Shown here: in pieces, positions 7,082-16,012 of the stretch
Position numbering within the stretch: position 1 is the stretch's first letter
How the letters are laid out: each line of letters starts with the position of its first letter
From: Candidatus Sordicultor fermentans
Lineage (GTDB): Bacteria > Atribacterota > Atribacteria > Atribacterales > Caldatribacteriaceae
NCBI GenBank assembly: GCA_002385475.1
Contig: DGDO01000011.1
Location: 1-33,972, forward strand
DNA: 33,972 nt
Direction: 5' to 3'
Position numbers and translations under genes: made by a program
The notes under the pieces: model-generated
What the model saw: only the letters and a program-made list of their open reading frames with translations
Databases searched by the model: none
What the model was told of the DNA's origin: nothing

Positions 7082-8131
7082 TTAATTTTTTTGATTACAT
7101 TCTCCTGTTGAAGACCGAATAATTAACTCACAAGGAAGAATAGCAATTTCTTCCAATTCCATGTCTTTTTGCTGAATCATAGAACATAATTTTTCTACCG
7201 CTAAATTACCCATTTCAAACGTTGGAGCCTTAATGGTAGTTAAGGGAGGATCAACCACCTTTGATATTTCACTATCATCAAATCCAACCACTGAAAAATC
7301 ACTGGGAATCTTGTAGCCTTTATCGTGTATAGCTTTAATCGCGCCAGCAGCCATGAGATCATTTCCACAAATAATAGCTGTTGGTCTTGGGTCTTCTTCT
7401 AATAACTCGAGCATTAATCGATATCCGCTATCTATCTGGTAATCCCCAAATTTAATTAGATTTGGATAAACTTTTAAATCTCTTGCTAACAATGCATCTC
7501 TAAATCCCTTAGCTCGATCGACCATATGAAGCTGTTCTTTAAGTCCACCAATCAATGCAAATTTCGTGTGACCAAGCTGAACAAGATATTCAATGACCTC
7601 AACTACTGCTCCATGATTATCAAAATTAACCTCCGCCCGGGTTGGAACTGAAGATCTACACCCAATTAGCACATAAGGAATATTTCTTTCTTCCAAATAG
7701 ATTAAAGATCTGTGGTCAATAGGCCAGGAACCAAGAATTAAAAGCCCATCTATATATTTATCTTTAAGAAGATTTTCAAAAAATTTTGATTTTTGTGCTT
7801 CTTCAACAAAACCAATGCCGACTTGAAGATTGTAAGGAGTATCTCTCAGACAATCATAGATACCTTGAATCACAGGAAGCTCATATCGCCAGGTAGAAGG
7901 AAGAATAGGATTTTCTTCAATCATCGACAACATAATTACGTTGGATACCCCTTTAGCTAAACTCCGAGCAGTTGAAAGAGGAACATAATTTAATTTTTTA
8001 ATGGCATCTTCAACTTTTTTTCGAGCTTCATCACTCACCGAAGGATGACCATTGAGAACTCTTGAAACAGTTCCGGTAGATAAGCCGGAAAGTTTAGCTA
8101 CATCGATTAATGTAGCTCGTTTTTTAGACAT
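7082..8131 (-). CDS. LacI/GalR-family transcriptional regulator
   Basis: The product has an N-terminal LacI helix-turn-helix (ATLIDVAKLSGLSTGTVSRV, then LNGHPSV and the hinge helix LNYVP) and a periplasmic-binding-protein-like effector domain to the C-terminus, about 350 residues in all. The ATG at 8131 is preferred: AAGAGG lies nine bases upstream and the family usually starts MSKKRATL. An in-frame ATG at 8161 would add MDKRNKRNNE but has no ribosome site. Upstream are four copies of a 14-bp site with the LacI-type central CG over duplicated promoters, so it very probably represses its own operon (M24-like, amidohydrolases, transporter), relieved by the imported ligand. The effector is unknown. 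Confidence 0.9.
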   Translation of the reverse strand: MSKKRATLIDVAKLSGLSTGTVSRVLNGHPSVSDEARKKVEDAIKKLNYVPLSTARSLAKGVSNVIMLSMIEENPILPSTWRYELPVIQGIYDCLRDTPYNLQVGIGFVEEAQKSKFFENLLKDKYIDGLLILGSWPIDHRSLIYLEERNIPYVLIGCRSSVPTRAEVNFDNHGAVVEVIEYLVQLGHTKFALIGGLKEQLHMVDRAKGFRDALLARDLKVYPNLIKFGDYQIDSGYRLMLELLEEDPRPTAIICGNDLMAAGAIKAIHDKGYKIPSDFSVVGFDDSEISKVVDPPLTTIKAPTFEMGNLAVEKLCSMIQQKDMELEEIAILPCELIIRSSTGECNQKN

Positions 8132-8204
8132 CTCGTTATTCCTCTTATTCCTCTTATCCATTGCTTTTCAACCACTTTCATAATCTATATACTAGATTTT
8201 TATT

Positions 8205-8232
8205 TGTTAGCGATTACATGTTATCGGTTACA
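8205..8232. promoter_or_regulatory. Two abutting LacI-type operators, proximal copy
   Basis: TGTTAGCGATTACA (8205-8218) is followed without a gap by TGTTATCGGTTACA (8219-8232). Both fit TGTTA-N-CG-N-TTACA, an imperfect palindrome (10 of 14 positions symmetrical) with the central CG typical of LacI/GalR operators. They lie just downstream of, or overlap, the -10 region of the leftward promoter, a position suited to repression. The adjacent LacI-type gene is the obvious binder. Confidence 0.75.
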
Positions 8233-8260
8233 CAATATAATAAGATTTAATTTTTGTCAA
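8232..8260 (-). promoter_or_regulatory. Leftward promoter, proximal copy
   Basis: The minus strand has a consensus -35 TTGACA (8255-8260). The -10 could be TATTGT with a 17-bp spacer (8232-8237) or TATATT with 15 bp (8234-8239). It points to the lacI-like gene and overlaps the operator pair, which supports autoregulation. Confidence 0.65.
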
Positions 8261-8296
8261 GACCCCTTGTATAAATTTATTTGTTAGATTTTTATT

Positions 8297-8324
8297 TGTT
8301 AGCGATTACATGTTATCGGTTACA
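8297..8324. promoter_or_regulatory. Two abutting LacI-type operators, distal copy
   Basis: The same tandem pair (8297-8310 and 8311-8324) occurs in the second 70-bp repeat, giving four operators in all. Equivalent sites in the two copies are 92 bp apart, close to nine helical turns, a spacing that would allow looping between repressor dimers (inference). Confidence 0.75.
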
Positions 8325-8352
8325 CAATATAATAAGATTTAATTTTTGTCAA
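8324..8352 (-). promoter_or_regulatory. Leftward promoter, distal copy
   Basis: The second repeat carries the same TTGACA (8347-8352) and -10 candidates, 92 bp farther upstream. If both are active the operon has tandem identical promoters, each with its own operator pair. Confidence 0.6.
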
Positions 8353-8452
8353 GATGCGCGAGGCTATATGTGGAGTTCTTCTGTAACAATATCACTTCCA
8401 GAGTTTTTTGGGAAAGCTTTGTCTTATCTATTCAAATAGCTTCTGAGTTCTA

Positions 8453-9346
8453 TCATCTACTCTGCTCTTCTGCTATTTTTTCAATCTCTCGCAGGCGATG
8501 ATAAACTCCGGATTTAGAAAGAGGAGGAGAGCAAAGGTCTCCTATTTCCCTAAGAGAAGCATAAGGATGTTCTAATCGCAGGCGGGCGACTTCCTGAAGG
8601 CGAGGAGGTAAAGAGTCCAGGTTAATTCCCTGAAGCTTCTGGCGCTGACGCAAGGAAGAGTTTACCGTTCTTTCCAGATTAGCGGTTTCCCAGTTTACCC
8701 ACCGGGTGAGGTCGTTGATAGTGGATTTTTCTATGGCCAATTTTTCCCATTGCAGGTAAGCTTGAGAAGCTCCCAGATAGTGCAAGAAAGAACCAATAAC
8801 GGAAGAATTTTTGGTATAAATATAATTCTCTTTTTTTCGCTCCCGAAACTGAAAGGGTAAATTCTTTTCCTCCAGATGCTCAAGAACTACAAAAACCAGA
8901 TCAGAAGAAAGAGGGCCAATTTCTAAGTGATAATGGTGCAAAGGGTCCGAGATATAACCCCGGGCTTCAAACAACCCTCGCAAAAAAGCACGGGCAGTTT
9001 TCCCCTCAAGCATATCTTTCAAGAGAGAAGCATCAGAAAATCCTCCCTCCTCCCAGAAATTCTCCTCCCAGAGGATATCCAGAGAATACCATTTTCCGGC
9101 ATTAATCCCTCTTTTTTCTTTTTGCAAGAGAAAATGAGGAAGGTGAGGATAAAGTTTATTTTTCAGCCACAAACACTTTTTTATTAAACTTAAATCGGTA
9201 TGAGAAAAGGAAAGATAGCTATTACTTTCTCTCCTTTTAATTGTTCCTCCTCCCCGGAATATTCCCCACCATTCCGCTCGACACATGGGAAGAGAGGAAG
9301 GAATCTGAGCGTAAATTTCATCTTTGAGAAAAGTTCTAAAATCCAC
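8453..9346 (-). CDS. whiA: WhiA-family DNA-binding protein
   Basis: A 297-residue protein with the WhiA layout: two N-terminal LAGLIDADG-like homing-endonuclease-fold repeats (about 20-180) that lack nuclease function in this family, then a C-terminal helix-turn-helix. The family signature is clear at the C-end: NWETANLERTVNSSLRQ, then LPPRLQEVARLRLEHP and SKSGVYHRLREIEKIAEE. WhiA controls sporulation or division genes in Actinobacteria and affects division and chromosome segregation in Bacillus. The start overlaps the uvrC end by 11 bp, so it is cotranscribed with the uvr genes. Its usual neighbours rapZ and yvcK are not beside it. No T-tract terminator is evident after its stop. Confidence 0.9.
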   Translation of the reverse strand: MDFRTFLKDEIYAQIPSSLPMCRAEWWGIFRGGGTIKRRESNSYLSFSHTDLSLIKKCLWLKNKLYPHLPHFLLQKEKRGINAGKWYSLDILWEENFWEEGGFSDASLLKDMLEGKTARAFLRGLFEARGYISDPLHHYHLEIGPLSSDLVFVVLEHLEEKNLPFQFRERKKENYIYTKNSSVIGSFLHYLGASQAYLQWEKLAIEKSTINDLTRWVNWETANLERTVNSSLRQRQKLQGINLDSLPPRLQEVARLRLEHPYASLREIGDLCSPPLSKSGVYHRLREIEKIAEEQSR

Positions 9347-11150
9347 GAGATAAGTTTTTCTCCAGTTGTTTTTTAACTTCTTCTATAGTTTTTTCGGGAA
9401 TACCCAGGTTTTTACTAACTTCCCGAGAGTCGGCCTCTAAAATCTCTCTTAAATCATTAAAGGCAGAAAGAAGTTTTTTCTTCCTCTTTGGTCCTATTCC
9501 TTTCACTTCTTCTAAAATCGAACCAAAAGATTGTTTATTACGCCGCAAGCGGTGAAAAGTGATGGCAAAGCGGTGAGCCTCGTTTCTCACTCTCTGCAAA
9601 AATTGTAAAGCCTCAGAGTGAGGAGGCAGGCGCAAGGGCTGGTGTTCCCCGGGAAGATATATATCTTCCCACTCCTCAGCTAAAGATACAACAGGAACTT
9701 CAACTCCCAGGTTCTCCAAAACCTCCAAAGCCACGTTAAGTTGCCCTATCCCCCCATCTACAAGAATTAAATCGGGAAAAGGAGAAGATTTCTCTTGAAG
9801 AGAACGGAGATGTCTTTCTAATACTTCTCTCAAACATTCATAGTCATTAGGATAGTCAGTTTCTCGAATGATGAACTTCCGATAATTATTTTTATCCGGT
9901 AATCCATTTTTAAAGGAAACTACGGCTCCCACTGTTTCTCCTCCCTGGAAAGTGGAGATATCCACTCCCTCTACCCACTCCGGGGGTGACGGAATACCTA
10001 AGAGGGCTTGTAGCTCTTCTTTTGCTTTTTCTGAAGCTCTTTCTCTTTTTTCCATTTTTAGTTTTTCTACTTCTAAATTCTTCTCCGCATTACTCCGAGC
10101 AAAAATCATCATCTCTTTTTCTTCCCGGGTTAGAGGAGGAGTAAAAGTTATAGCATACTCTTCTTCTATTTCAGGTATTTCTCCTCCCTCCCAGCACACC
10201 CGGGAAGGAAGGTTAAATCTATTCAAATAAAATTCCTCCCCGAATTCTCTCAATATCTCTTCTCTCTTCCCGCCTGATGTGAGAAAACTCTCGCTCCCTA
10301 TCAAGCGTCCTTTTCTCACCCGGAGCACTATAAGAGAAGCCAGGGTTTCATCGCCAGCCATATCAATAAAATCTACATCTTCTGCCCTGGAGAGAACCAG
10401 TTGATATCGAGCCACAATTTTGTTCACTGCTTCCCACCTATCCCGATAACGGGCTGCCTCTTCAAAATCCAGCTCCTCTGCCCTCTTCCACATCTCCTGC
10501 TCCAGCCAGGAAAGAACTCTCTCATAATCGCCATTCAAAAAATCTTGAGCTTTTTTCACTCTCTCTCCGTATTCCTCTTTAGTTACTGAACCCAGACAGG
10601 GAGCACAACAGAGACCCAGTTCAAAATCCAGACAGGGTCTATCCAGAGGGAAACGCTTCTCCGAAATAGCGCAGCCTCGCAAGAGAAAAAGAGAGCGCAG
10701 AAGTTTCAAACCTTCTTTCACCTTTTTCACATCGGTAAATGGGCCAAAAAACTGACCAAAAGGAGTGGTTTTTCGCCGGGCTACTCTCACTGCTGGAAAA
10801 TCCCCATCGGGAGAAAAAACTATATAGGGGTAGCTTTTGTCATCTTTTAAGCGCAGGTTATAACGGGGCTGGTGAGTCTTAATTAATTCATTCTCCAGAA
10901 GAAGAGCCTGGTGCTCATCAGGAACCAGAAAATAACCAATGGTGTCTATTTCTTCTGCCATATCCCTTTTCAGGGGAGAAGAGTAACGGTGATGAAGATG
11001 AGAATTCACCCGCTTGAAAATGTTTTTCGCTTTACCCACATAAATAATTTCTCCCCGGGAATCTCGAAAAGTGTACACCCCGCACTCCGGGGGTAATTTA
11101 TTCCAATCTTCCTTTTTAACTTCGAACCGAGTATAGCTCCTCCTGGTCAA
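9336..11150 (-). CDS. uvrC: Excinuclease ABC subunit C
   Basis: UvrC makes both incisions in nucleotide excision repair after UvrA/UvrB recognise damage. The 604-residue product (normal size) shows the GIY-YIG nuclease (GVYTF and IIYVGKA, about residues 24-105), a cysteine cluster near 175-190, a UVR motif that binds UvrB (about 200-235), the RNase H-like endonuclease core (EGVDIS near 390), and C-terminal helix-hairpin-helix motifs (VKGIGPKRKKKLL). The best start is TTG at 11150, overlapping uvrA by 35 bp, with GAGGAG about 11 bases upstream. An AGGAGG lies just inside the frame but no standard start follows it, so the first few residues are uncertain. Confidence 0.96.
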   Translation of the reverse strand: MTRRSYTRFEVKKEDWNKLPPECGVYTFRDSRGEIIYVGKAKNIFKRVNSHLHHRYSSPLKRDMAEEIDTIGYFLVPDEHQALLLENELIKTHQPRYNLRLKDDKSYPYIVFSPDGDFPAVRVARRKTTPFGQFFGPFTDVKKVKEGLKLLRSLFLLRGCAISEKRFPLDRPCLDFELGLCCAPCLGSVTKEEYGERVKKAQDFLNGDYERVLSWLEQEMWKRAEELDFEEAARYRDRWEAVNKIVARYQLVLSRAEDVDFIDMAGDETLASLIVLRVRKGRLIGSESFLTSGGKREEILREFGEEFYLNRFNLPSRVCWEGGEIPEIEEEYAITFTPPLTREEKEMMIFARSNAEKNLEVEKLKMEKRERASEKAKEELQALLGIPSPPEWVEGVDISTFQGGETVGAVVSFKNGLPDKNNYRKFIIRETDYPNDYECLREVLERHLRSLQEKSSPFPDLILVDGGIGQLNVALEVLENLGVEVPVVSLAEEWEDIYLPGEHQPLRLPPHSEALQFLQRVRNEAHRFAITFHRLRRNKQSFGSILEEVKGIGPKRKKKLLSAFNDLREILEADSREVSKNLGIPEKTIEEVKKQLEKNLSRGF

Positions 11151-13929
11151 GGGAAAGCACTCTCCTCAAAAATTGCCCGGTATAGGAAGCGGGATTTTTT
11201 GCCACTTCCTCAGGGGTTCCTTTGGCTATTAGATACCCTCCTTTTTCTCCTCCTTCTGGTCCTAAGTCAATCAGATAATCACAACTCTTGACCACATCTA
11301 AATTGTGCTCAATTATTAAAACTGTATTTCCCCGACTGCGCAACTCCAGCAGCACATCCAGCAGTTTTTCTATATCGGCAAAATGAAGTCCCGTAGTTGG
11401 CTCATCCAGAAGATATAGAGTTCTACCGGTGGCTATTTTACTCAGTTCTCGAGCTAACTTTATTCTCTGCGCCTCTCCTCCTGAGAGCGTGGTAGCCGGT
11501 TGCCCCAGCCGGATATAGCCTAACCCCACCCGGTCTAAAATCTCTAATTTTCTCCGGATGGTCGGTATGTTTTCAAAGAAAGAAAGAGCCTCGCTTACTG
11601 TCAAATCCAGAACTTCAGCGATGTTTTTACCTTTATATTTAATATCTAAAGTCTCCCGGGCATATCTTTTGCCTTTACAGTGCTCACAGGTAACAAACAC
11701 ATCGGGGAGAAAGTGCATTTCTATTTTAATCGTTCCGTTACCCTGACAGGCTTCACACCTTCCTCCTTTAACGTTAAAACTAAAGCGTCCCGGACGATAA
11801 CCTCGAGCCCGGGATTCAGGAAGCTTGGTAAAGAGATTCCTGATTTCTGTGAAAACTCCGGTGTAGGTAGCAGGGTTAGAACGAGGAGTTCTACCAATGG
11901 GAGACTGATCAATAACCACCACTTTGTCCAGAAATTCCACGCCTTCTATAGAATCGTGTTCCCCTGCTTCCCAACGGGAACGATAAAAAGTCCGGGCTAA
12001 AGACCGATACAAAACATCATCCATCAAGGTGCTTTTTCCCGAACCAGAGACGCCCGTTATCCCCACCAGAAGCCCCAGAGGAATTTCCACGGTGATATTT
12101 TTCAAATTATGGGCTCGCGCTCCTTTGACTATCAGCCATTCCTCTCCCGGTTTCTTTCTTTCTCGAGGAAGAGGCACTTCTCTTTTTCCGCTCAAATACA
12201 GACCCGTTATACTATGAGGGTCGTTCATTATCTCTAAAAGGGAGCCCTGGGCTATTACTTCTCCCCCTCTTTCTCCTGCCCCTGGTCCCATATCCACGAT
12301 AAAATCAGCATTTCTGATGGTATCGGCGTCGTGCTCCACTACTAAAACTGTATTGCCTAAATCCCGCAAATTTTTTAGAGTAGAAATCAGCTTCTGGTTA
12401 TCTCGAGGATGCAGACCAATGGTAGGTTCATCTAAAACATAGAGAACTCCCACCAGACCCGAGCCAATTTGAGTAGCCAAACGGATTCGCTGCGCTTCTC
12501 CTCCTGAAAGAGTGGCAGCGGGGCGATTAAGCGTGAGATAATCAAGACCCACTTCTTCTAAGAATTTCAAACGAGAGAGAATCTCTCGCATTATGGGTTG
12601 AGCAATTATCAGTTCGCTCCCGGAAAATTCCAGTTGAGAAAAAAAGGAGCGTAACTCAGCAATAGTCAGGCGAGAAAGGTCTCCAATGGAGAGATTCTGG
12701 ATTTTCACCGACAAACTCTCTTTTCGCAGGCGGTCTCCCTGGCAGGTCGGACAGGTTCTCGTAGACAGATAAGGAGATATTTCTTCTTCCTCCCACCATC
12801 CTGTAGCAGAACGCAGTTTTCTCTCTAAATAATTGATGACTCCCTCAAAACCTCCATCACCATAGAAAATTAAGTCTTTCTCTTCTTCCTTCAGTTTTTG
12901 GAAGGGTTTATTCAAACTTATCCCGTGAGATTTCAAAAACTTTATAATTCTCTCTCCACTATAACTATCAGAGTCTAACTCTCCCCAGGGTTCTACCGCT
13001 CCTTCCCTCAGGCTTTTCGACCGATCGGGAACTACAAGGTCAGGGTCAACAAAACTTAAAAATCCCAGCCCACTACAGGCCGGACATGCTCCATAAGGAT
13101 TATTGAAAGAAAACATTCGGGGAGTGATTTCAGGAAAACTAACTCCGCAGTCCACACAGGCAAAATGCTCGCTAAAGAGGACGTCTCTATCTTCTTCCCC
13201 TTCTTTAATTCTCATCTTTACTACTCCCTTACCGTAGCGGAGGGCTATCTCCACTGAATCACTTATCCTCCTTGCCGCATCTTCTTCTACCACTATCCGG
13301 TCCACCACTAAATCAATTTCATGTTTTTTATTTCTGTCTAACTCTACATTTTCCCAGTCTTCCAGCTCTATCATTTCCCCGTTTGCAATCACCCGAGCAA
13401 AACCATTTTTCAGCATATCTCCGAGGAGCTTGCGATATTCCCCTTTTCTTCCCCGCACTAAAGGTGCTAAAATCATCACCCGCGTGCCAGATGGCAGAGA
13501 TAAGATTTCATCAGTTATCTGAGTAACAGTCTGGCGTGTGATGGGCTTTCCACACTCCGGACAAAAAGCCTTCCCGCAGCGAGCAAACAAGACTCGCATA
13601 TAATCGTAAACCTCAGTAACTGTCCCCACTGTAGAGCGGGGGTTGCGAGAAGCAGCTTTTTGATTTATAGCAATAGCTGGAGATAAGCCTTCGATGTAGT
13701 CCACATCGGGCTTTTCCATTCTCTCCAAAAACTGTCGAGCATAAGAGGAAAGAGACTCCAGATACCTTCTCTGTCCTTCAGCATAAATGGTGTCGAAAGC
13801 CAGAGAAGACTTCCCCGACCCCGATAAACCAGTAATAACTATAAAGTGATTACGAGGAATTTCTAAATCCACATTTTTAAGATTGTGTTCCCGTGCTCCT
13901 TTAACTACGATTTTCCCGTTTAGATTCAT
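11116..13929 (-). CDS. uvrA: Excinuclease ABC subunit A
   Basis: UvrA is the ATP-dependent damage sensor that loads UvrB. The 937-residue product is full length. It has two ABC ATPase modules, each with a Walker A (GLSGSGKSSLAFDT near 33-46 and GVSGSGKSTL near 635) and a signature LSGGEAQRIRLA or LSGGEAQRIKLA. Zn-binding Cys pairs are visible: CPECGK near 122, CVDCG with CPACSG, and CEACQG with CEHCKG near 740-765. The start overlaps the uvrB stop by 4 bp (ATGA), implying translational coupling. The order uvrB-uvrA-uvrC is contiguous here. Confidence 0.98.
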   Translation of the reverse strand: MNLNGKIVVKGAREHNLKNVDLEIPRNHFIVITGLSGSGKSSLAFDTIYAEGQRRYLESLSSYARQFLERMEKPDVDYIEGLSPAIAINQKAASRNPRSTVGTVTEVYDYMRVLFARCGKAFCPECGKPITRQTVTQITDEILSLPSGTRVMILAPLVRGRKGEYRKLLGDMLKNGFARVIANGEMIELEDWENVELDRNKKHEIDLVVDRIVVEEDAARRISDSVEIALRYGKGVVKMRIKEGEEDRDVLFSEHFACVDCGVSFPEITPRMFSFNNPYGACPACSGLGFLSFVDPDLVVPDRSKSLREGAVEPWGELDSDSYSGERIIKFLKSHGISLNKPFQKLKEEEKDLIFYGDGGFEGVINYLERKLRSATGWWEEEEISPYLSTRTCPTCQGDRLRKESLSVKIQNLSIGDLSRLTIAELRSFFSQLEFSGSELIIAQPIMREILSRLKFLEEVGLDYLTLNRPAATLSGGEAQRIRLATQIGSGLVGVLYVLDEPTIGLHPRDNQKLISTLKNLRDLGNTVLVVEHDADTIRNADFIVDMGPGAGERGGEVIAQGSLLEIMNDPHSITGLYLSGKREVPLPRERKKPGEEWLIVKGARAHNLKNITVEIPLGLLVGITGVSGSGKSTLMDDVLYRSLARTFYRSRWEAGEHDSIEGVEFLDKVVVIDQSPIGRTPRSNPATYTGVFTEIRNLFTKLPESRARGYRPGRFSFNVKGGRCEACQGNGTIKIEMHFLPDVFVTCEHCKGKRYARETLDIKYKGKNIAEVLDLTVSEALSFFENIPTIRRKLEILDRVGLGYIRLGQPATTLSGGEAQRIKLARELSKIATGRTLYLLDEPTTGLHFADIEKLLDVLLELRSRGNTVLIIEHNLDVVKSCDYLIDLGPEGGEKGGYLIAKGTPEEVAKNPASYTGQFLRRVLSLDQEELYSVRS

Positions 13930-15956
13930 GTTTTATTCCCAACTTTCAATTCTTTCCTTTTTTCTTTGATTATCCGGTTACCAGATTTTATTTTGAGAAT
14001 TTCATCTCTCAAAATAGCTGCTTTTTCAAACTCTAAGCGACGCGCTGCCTCTTGCATCTCCTGAGTCAATTTCTCTATCCACTTCTCTTTAGTTTCTCCT
14101 TTTTCTTTCAAGCCTTCCACTAATTCCACCACCTCTTCTGCTTCCTTAGAAACAACCCCTTCTTCAGGAAGAAGAGTGCGCACCTCTTTAACTATACTCT
14201 GAGGTATTATTCCGTGTTCCCGGTTGTATTCTTCCTGAACCTTCCGCCGGCGTCTGGTTTCCTCTACCGCTCTTTTTAAAGAACCGGTCATCTCATCAGC
14301 ATAAAGAATAACTCTACCTTCTACATTGCGAGCTGCCCGACCCATAGTTTGAATAAGAGACACTTCCGAGCGCAAAAACCCTTCTTTATCGGCATCCAGG
14401 ATGGCTACCAGTGCCACCTCCGGTAGGTCTAACCCTTCTCGCAACAGGTTAACTCCCACCAGGACATCAAACTCTCCTCTCCTCAAATCCCTGACAATTT
14501 TTGCTCTTTCTAAAGTATCAATTTCGGAGTGAAGATAGCGCACTTTTATTCCCATCCCGTAGAGAAAATCGCACAGGTCTTCAGCGCTCTTTTTGGTAAG
14601 AGTAGTTACCAGAACCCTCTGATTTTTCTTTACCACTTTTCGGATTTCTCCTAATAAGTCTTCTACCTGCCCTCGCGCTTTTCTTATTTCTGCCTGAGGG
14701 TCTAAAAGACCGGTAGGTCTGATCAATTGCTCTACTACCTGTTCACTATGCTCCAGCTCAAAAGCAGAAGGAGTAGCAGAAACAAAAATACACCTCTTCA
14801 CTTTGCTTTCAAATTCCTCAAAAGTAAGAGGACGATTGTCAAAAGCAGAAGGAAGCCGAAAACCAAAATCTACCAGAGATTTCTTCCGGGAGCGGTCTCC
14901 TTCCTGCATGCCCCTCAATTGAGGAATGGTAACGTGAGATTCATCTATTATAACCAGATAATCAGAGGGAAAATAATCGAGCAAGGTATAGGGAGGTTCT
15001 CCCGGCTTTCTCCCATCTAAATGACGGGAGTAGTTTTCTATCCCCGGACAGTAACCGGTCTCCCGCAAAAGCTCCAGGTCATATTTAGTCCTTCTTCTCA
15101 ATCTATCCGCCTCCACCAGGCGCCCCGCAGAGAGGAAAAAGTTTACCCTCTCTTCCATCTCTCTTTCAATATTCTGGAGAGCTCGCTCGAATTCACTTTC
15201 ATCTACCAGATAATGTTTGGCAGGGTAAATGAACACTTCTTCCAGTCGCTCCAGAGTTTTACCACTCACCGGTTCAAATACTTTTATACACTCCAGCTCC
15301 GGACCAAAAAATTCCAGGCGGAGGGCAGTTTCGCTATAAGCAGGATATATCTCTACTGTATCTCCTTTCATCCGGAAATACCCGGGGCTGAATTCAATCT
15401 CATTTCTTTCGTAAAGCAAGTCTATGAAACGTCTGACTAAATCTTCCCTTTTCCATTCCTGCCCTACCCTCAAGTGAAAAATTCTCTTCTCATATTCCCG
15501 GGGAGAACCAATGCCATAAATACAGGAAACCGAAGCCACTATTACCACATCTCTTCTCTCCATAAGAGAAGAGGTAGCTTTCAACCGCAGGCGGTCTAAT
15601 TGCTGGTTAATGGAAGCATCTTTTTCGATATAGAGGTCATATTCAGAGACATAAGCCTCCGGTTGATAATAATCGTAATAGCTGACAAAATATTCTACAG
15701 CATTATCAGGAAAAAAGGCTCTCATCTCGCTGTATAATTGAGCAGCTAAAGTTTTATTATGAGAGATAATGATGGTGGGAAGATTGATTTGAGCGATGAC
15801 ATTAGCCATGGTAAAGGTCTTACCCGAGCCGGTAACACCCAGTAAAGTCTGGTACCGATATCCTTTCTTCAAGCCATCCACCAGTTGTTCAATAGCCTGA
15901 GGTTGATCCCCGCAGGGCTCATAAAGAGAAGAAAGATGAAAACTATCTTTTTTCAT
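13926..15956 (-). CDS. uvrB: Excinuclease ABC subunit B
   Basis: UvrB verifies the lesion after loading by UvrA and recruits UvrC. The 676-residue protein has Walker A LLGVTGSGKTFT (about 38-49), the beta-hairpin tyrosine region (YYDYYQPEAYV, about 92-102), helicase motifs including DESH and SATPSAFE, motif VI (QTMGRAARN), and a C-terminal UVR domain (about 625-655) that pairs with UvrC. It starts 56 bp after coaE and ends overlapping uvrA. It is a complete copy with no missing motif. Confidence 0.98.
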   Translation of the reverse strand: MKKDSFHLSSLYEPCGDQPQAIEQLVDGLKKGYRYQTLLGVTGSGKTFTMANVIAQINLPTIIISHNKTLAAQLYSEMRAFFPDNAVEYFVSYYDYYQPEAYVSEYDLYIEKDASINQQLDRLRLKATSSLMERRDVVIVASVSCIYGIGSPREYEKRIFHLRVGQEWKREDLVRRFIDLLYERNEIEFSPGYFRMKGDTVEIYPAYSETALRLEFFGPELECIKVFEPVSGKTLERLEEVFIYPAKHYLVDESEFERALQNIEREMEERVNFFLSAGRLVEADRLRRRTKYDLELLRETGYCPGIENYSRHLDGRKPGEPPYTLLDYFPSDYLVIIDESHVTIPQLRGMQEGDRSRKKSLVDFGFRLPSAFDNRPLTFEEFESKVKRCIFVSATPSAFELEHSEQVVEQLIRPTGLLDPQAEIRKARGQVEDLLGEIRKVVKKNQRVLVTTLTKKSAEDLCDFLYGMGIKVRYLHSEIDTLERAKIVRDLRRGEFDVLVGVNLLREGLDLPEVALVAILDADKEGFLRSEVSLIQTMGRAARNVEGRVILYADEMTGSLKRAVEETRRRRKVQEEYNREHGIIPQSIVKEVRTLLPEEGVVSKEAEEVVELVEGLKEKGETKEKWIEKLTQEMQEAARRLEFEKAAILRDEILKIKSGNRIIKEKRKELKVGNKT

Positions 15957-16012
15957 TGGCCTTACTGCTCCTTGCTATTTTTTCCTCCAATAAAAACCCA
16001 TCAGAGGATTTT

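Larger units (their letters stand above)
8193..8262. repeat. 70-bp direct repeat, copy 1
   Basis: Copy 1 of a perfect 70-bp direct repeat (second copy at 8285-8354, period 92 bp, 22-bp AT-rich spacer). Each copy contains a complete leftward promoter and operator module. Perfect identity suggests a recent duplication or ongoing homogenisation. Confidence 0.95.
8285..8354. repeat. 70-bp direct repeat, copy 2
   Basis: Copy 2, identical base for base to 8193-8262 as read. It is the copy farther from the regulator gene. Collapse or expansion by recombination between copies would remove or add one promoter-operator unit. Confidence 0.95.
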
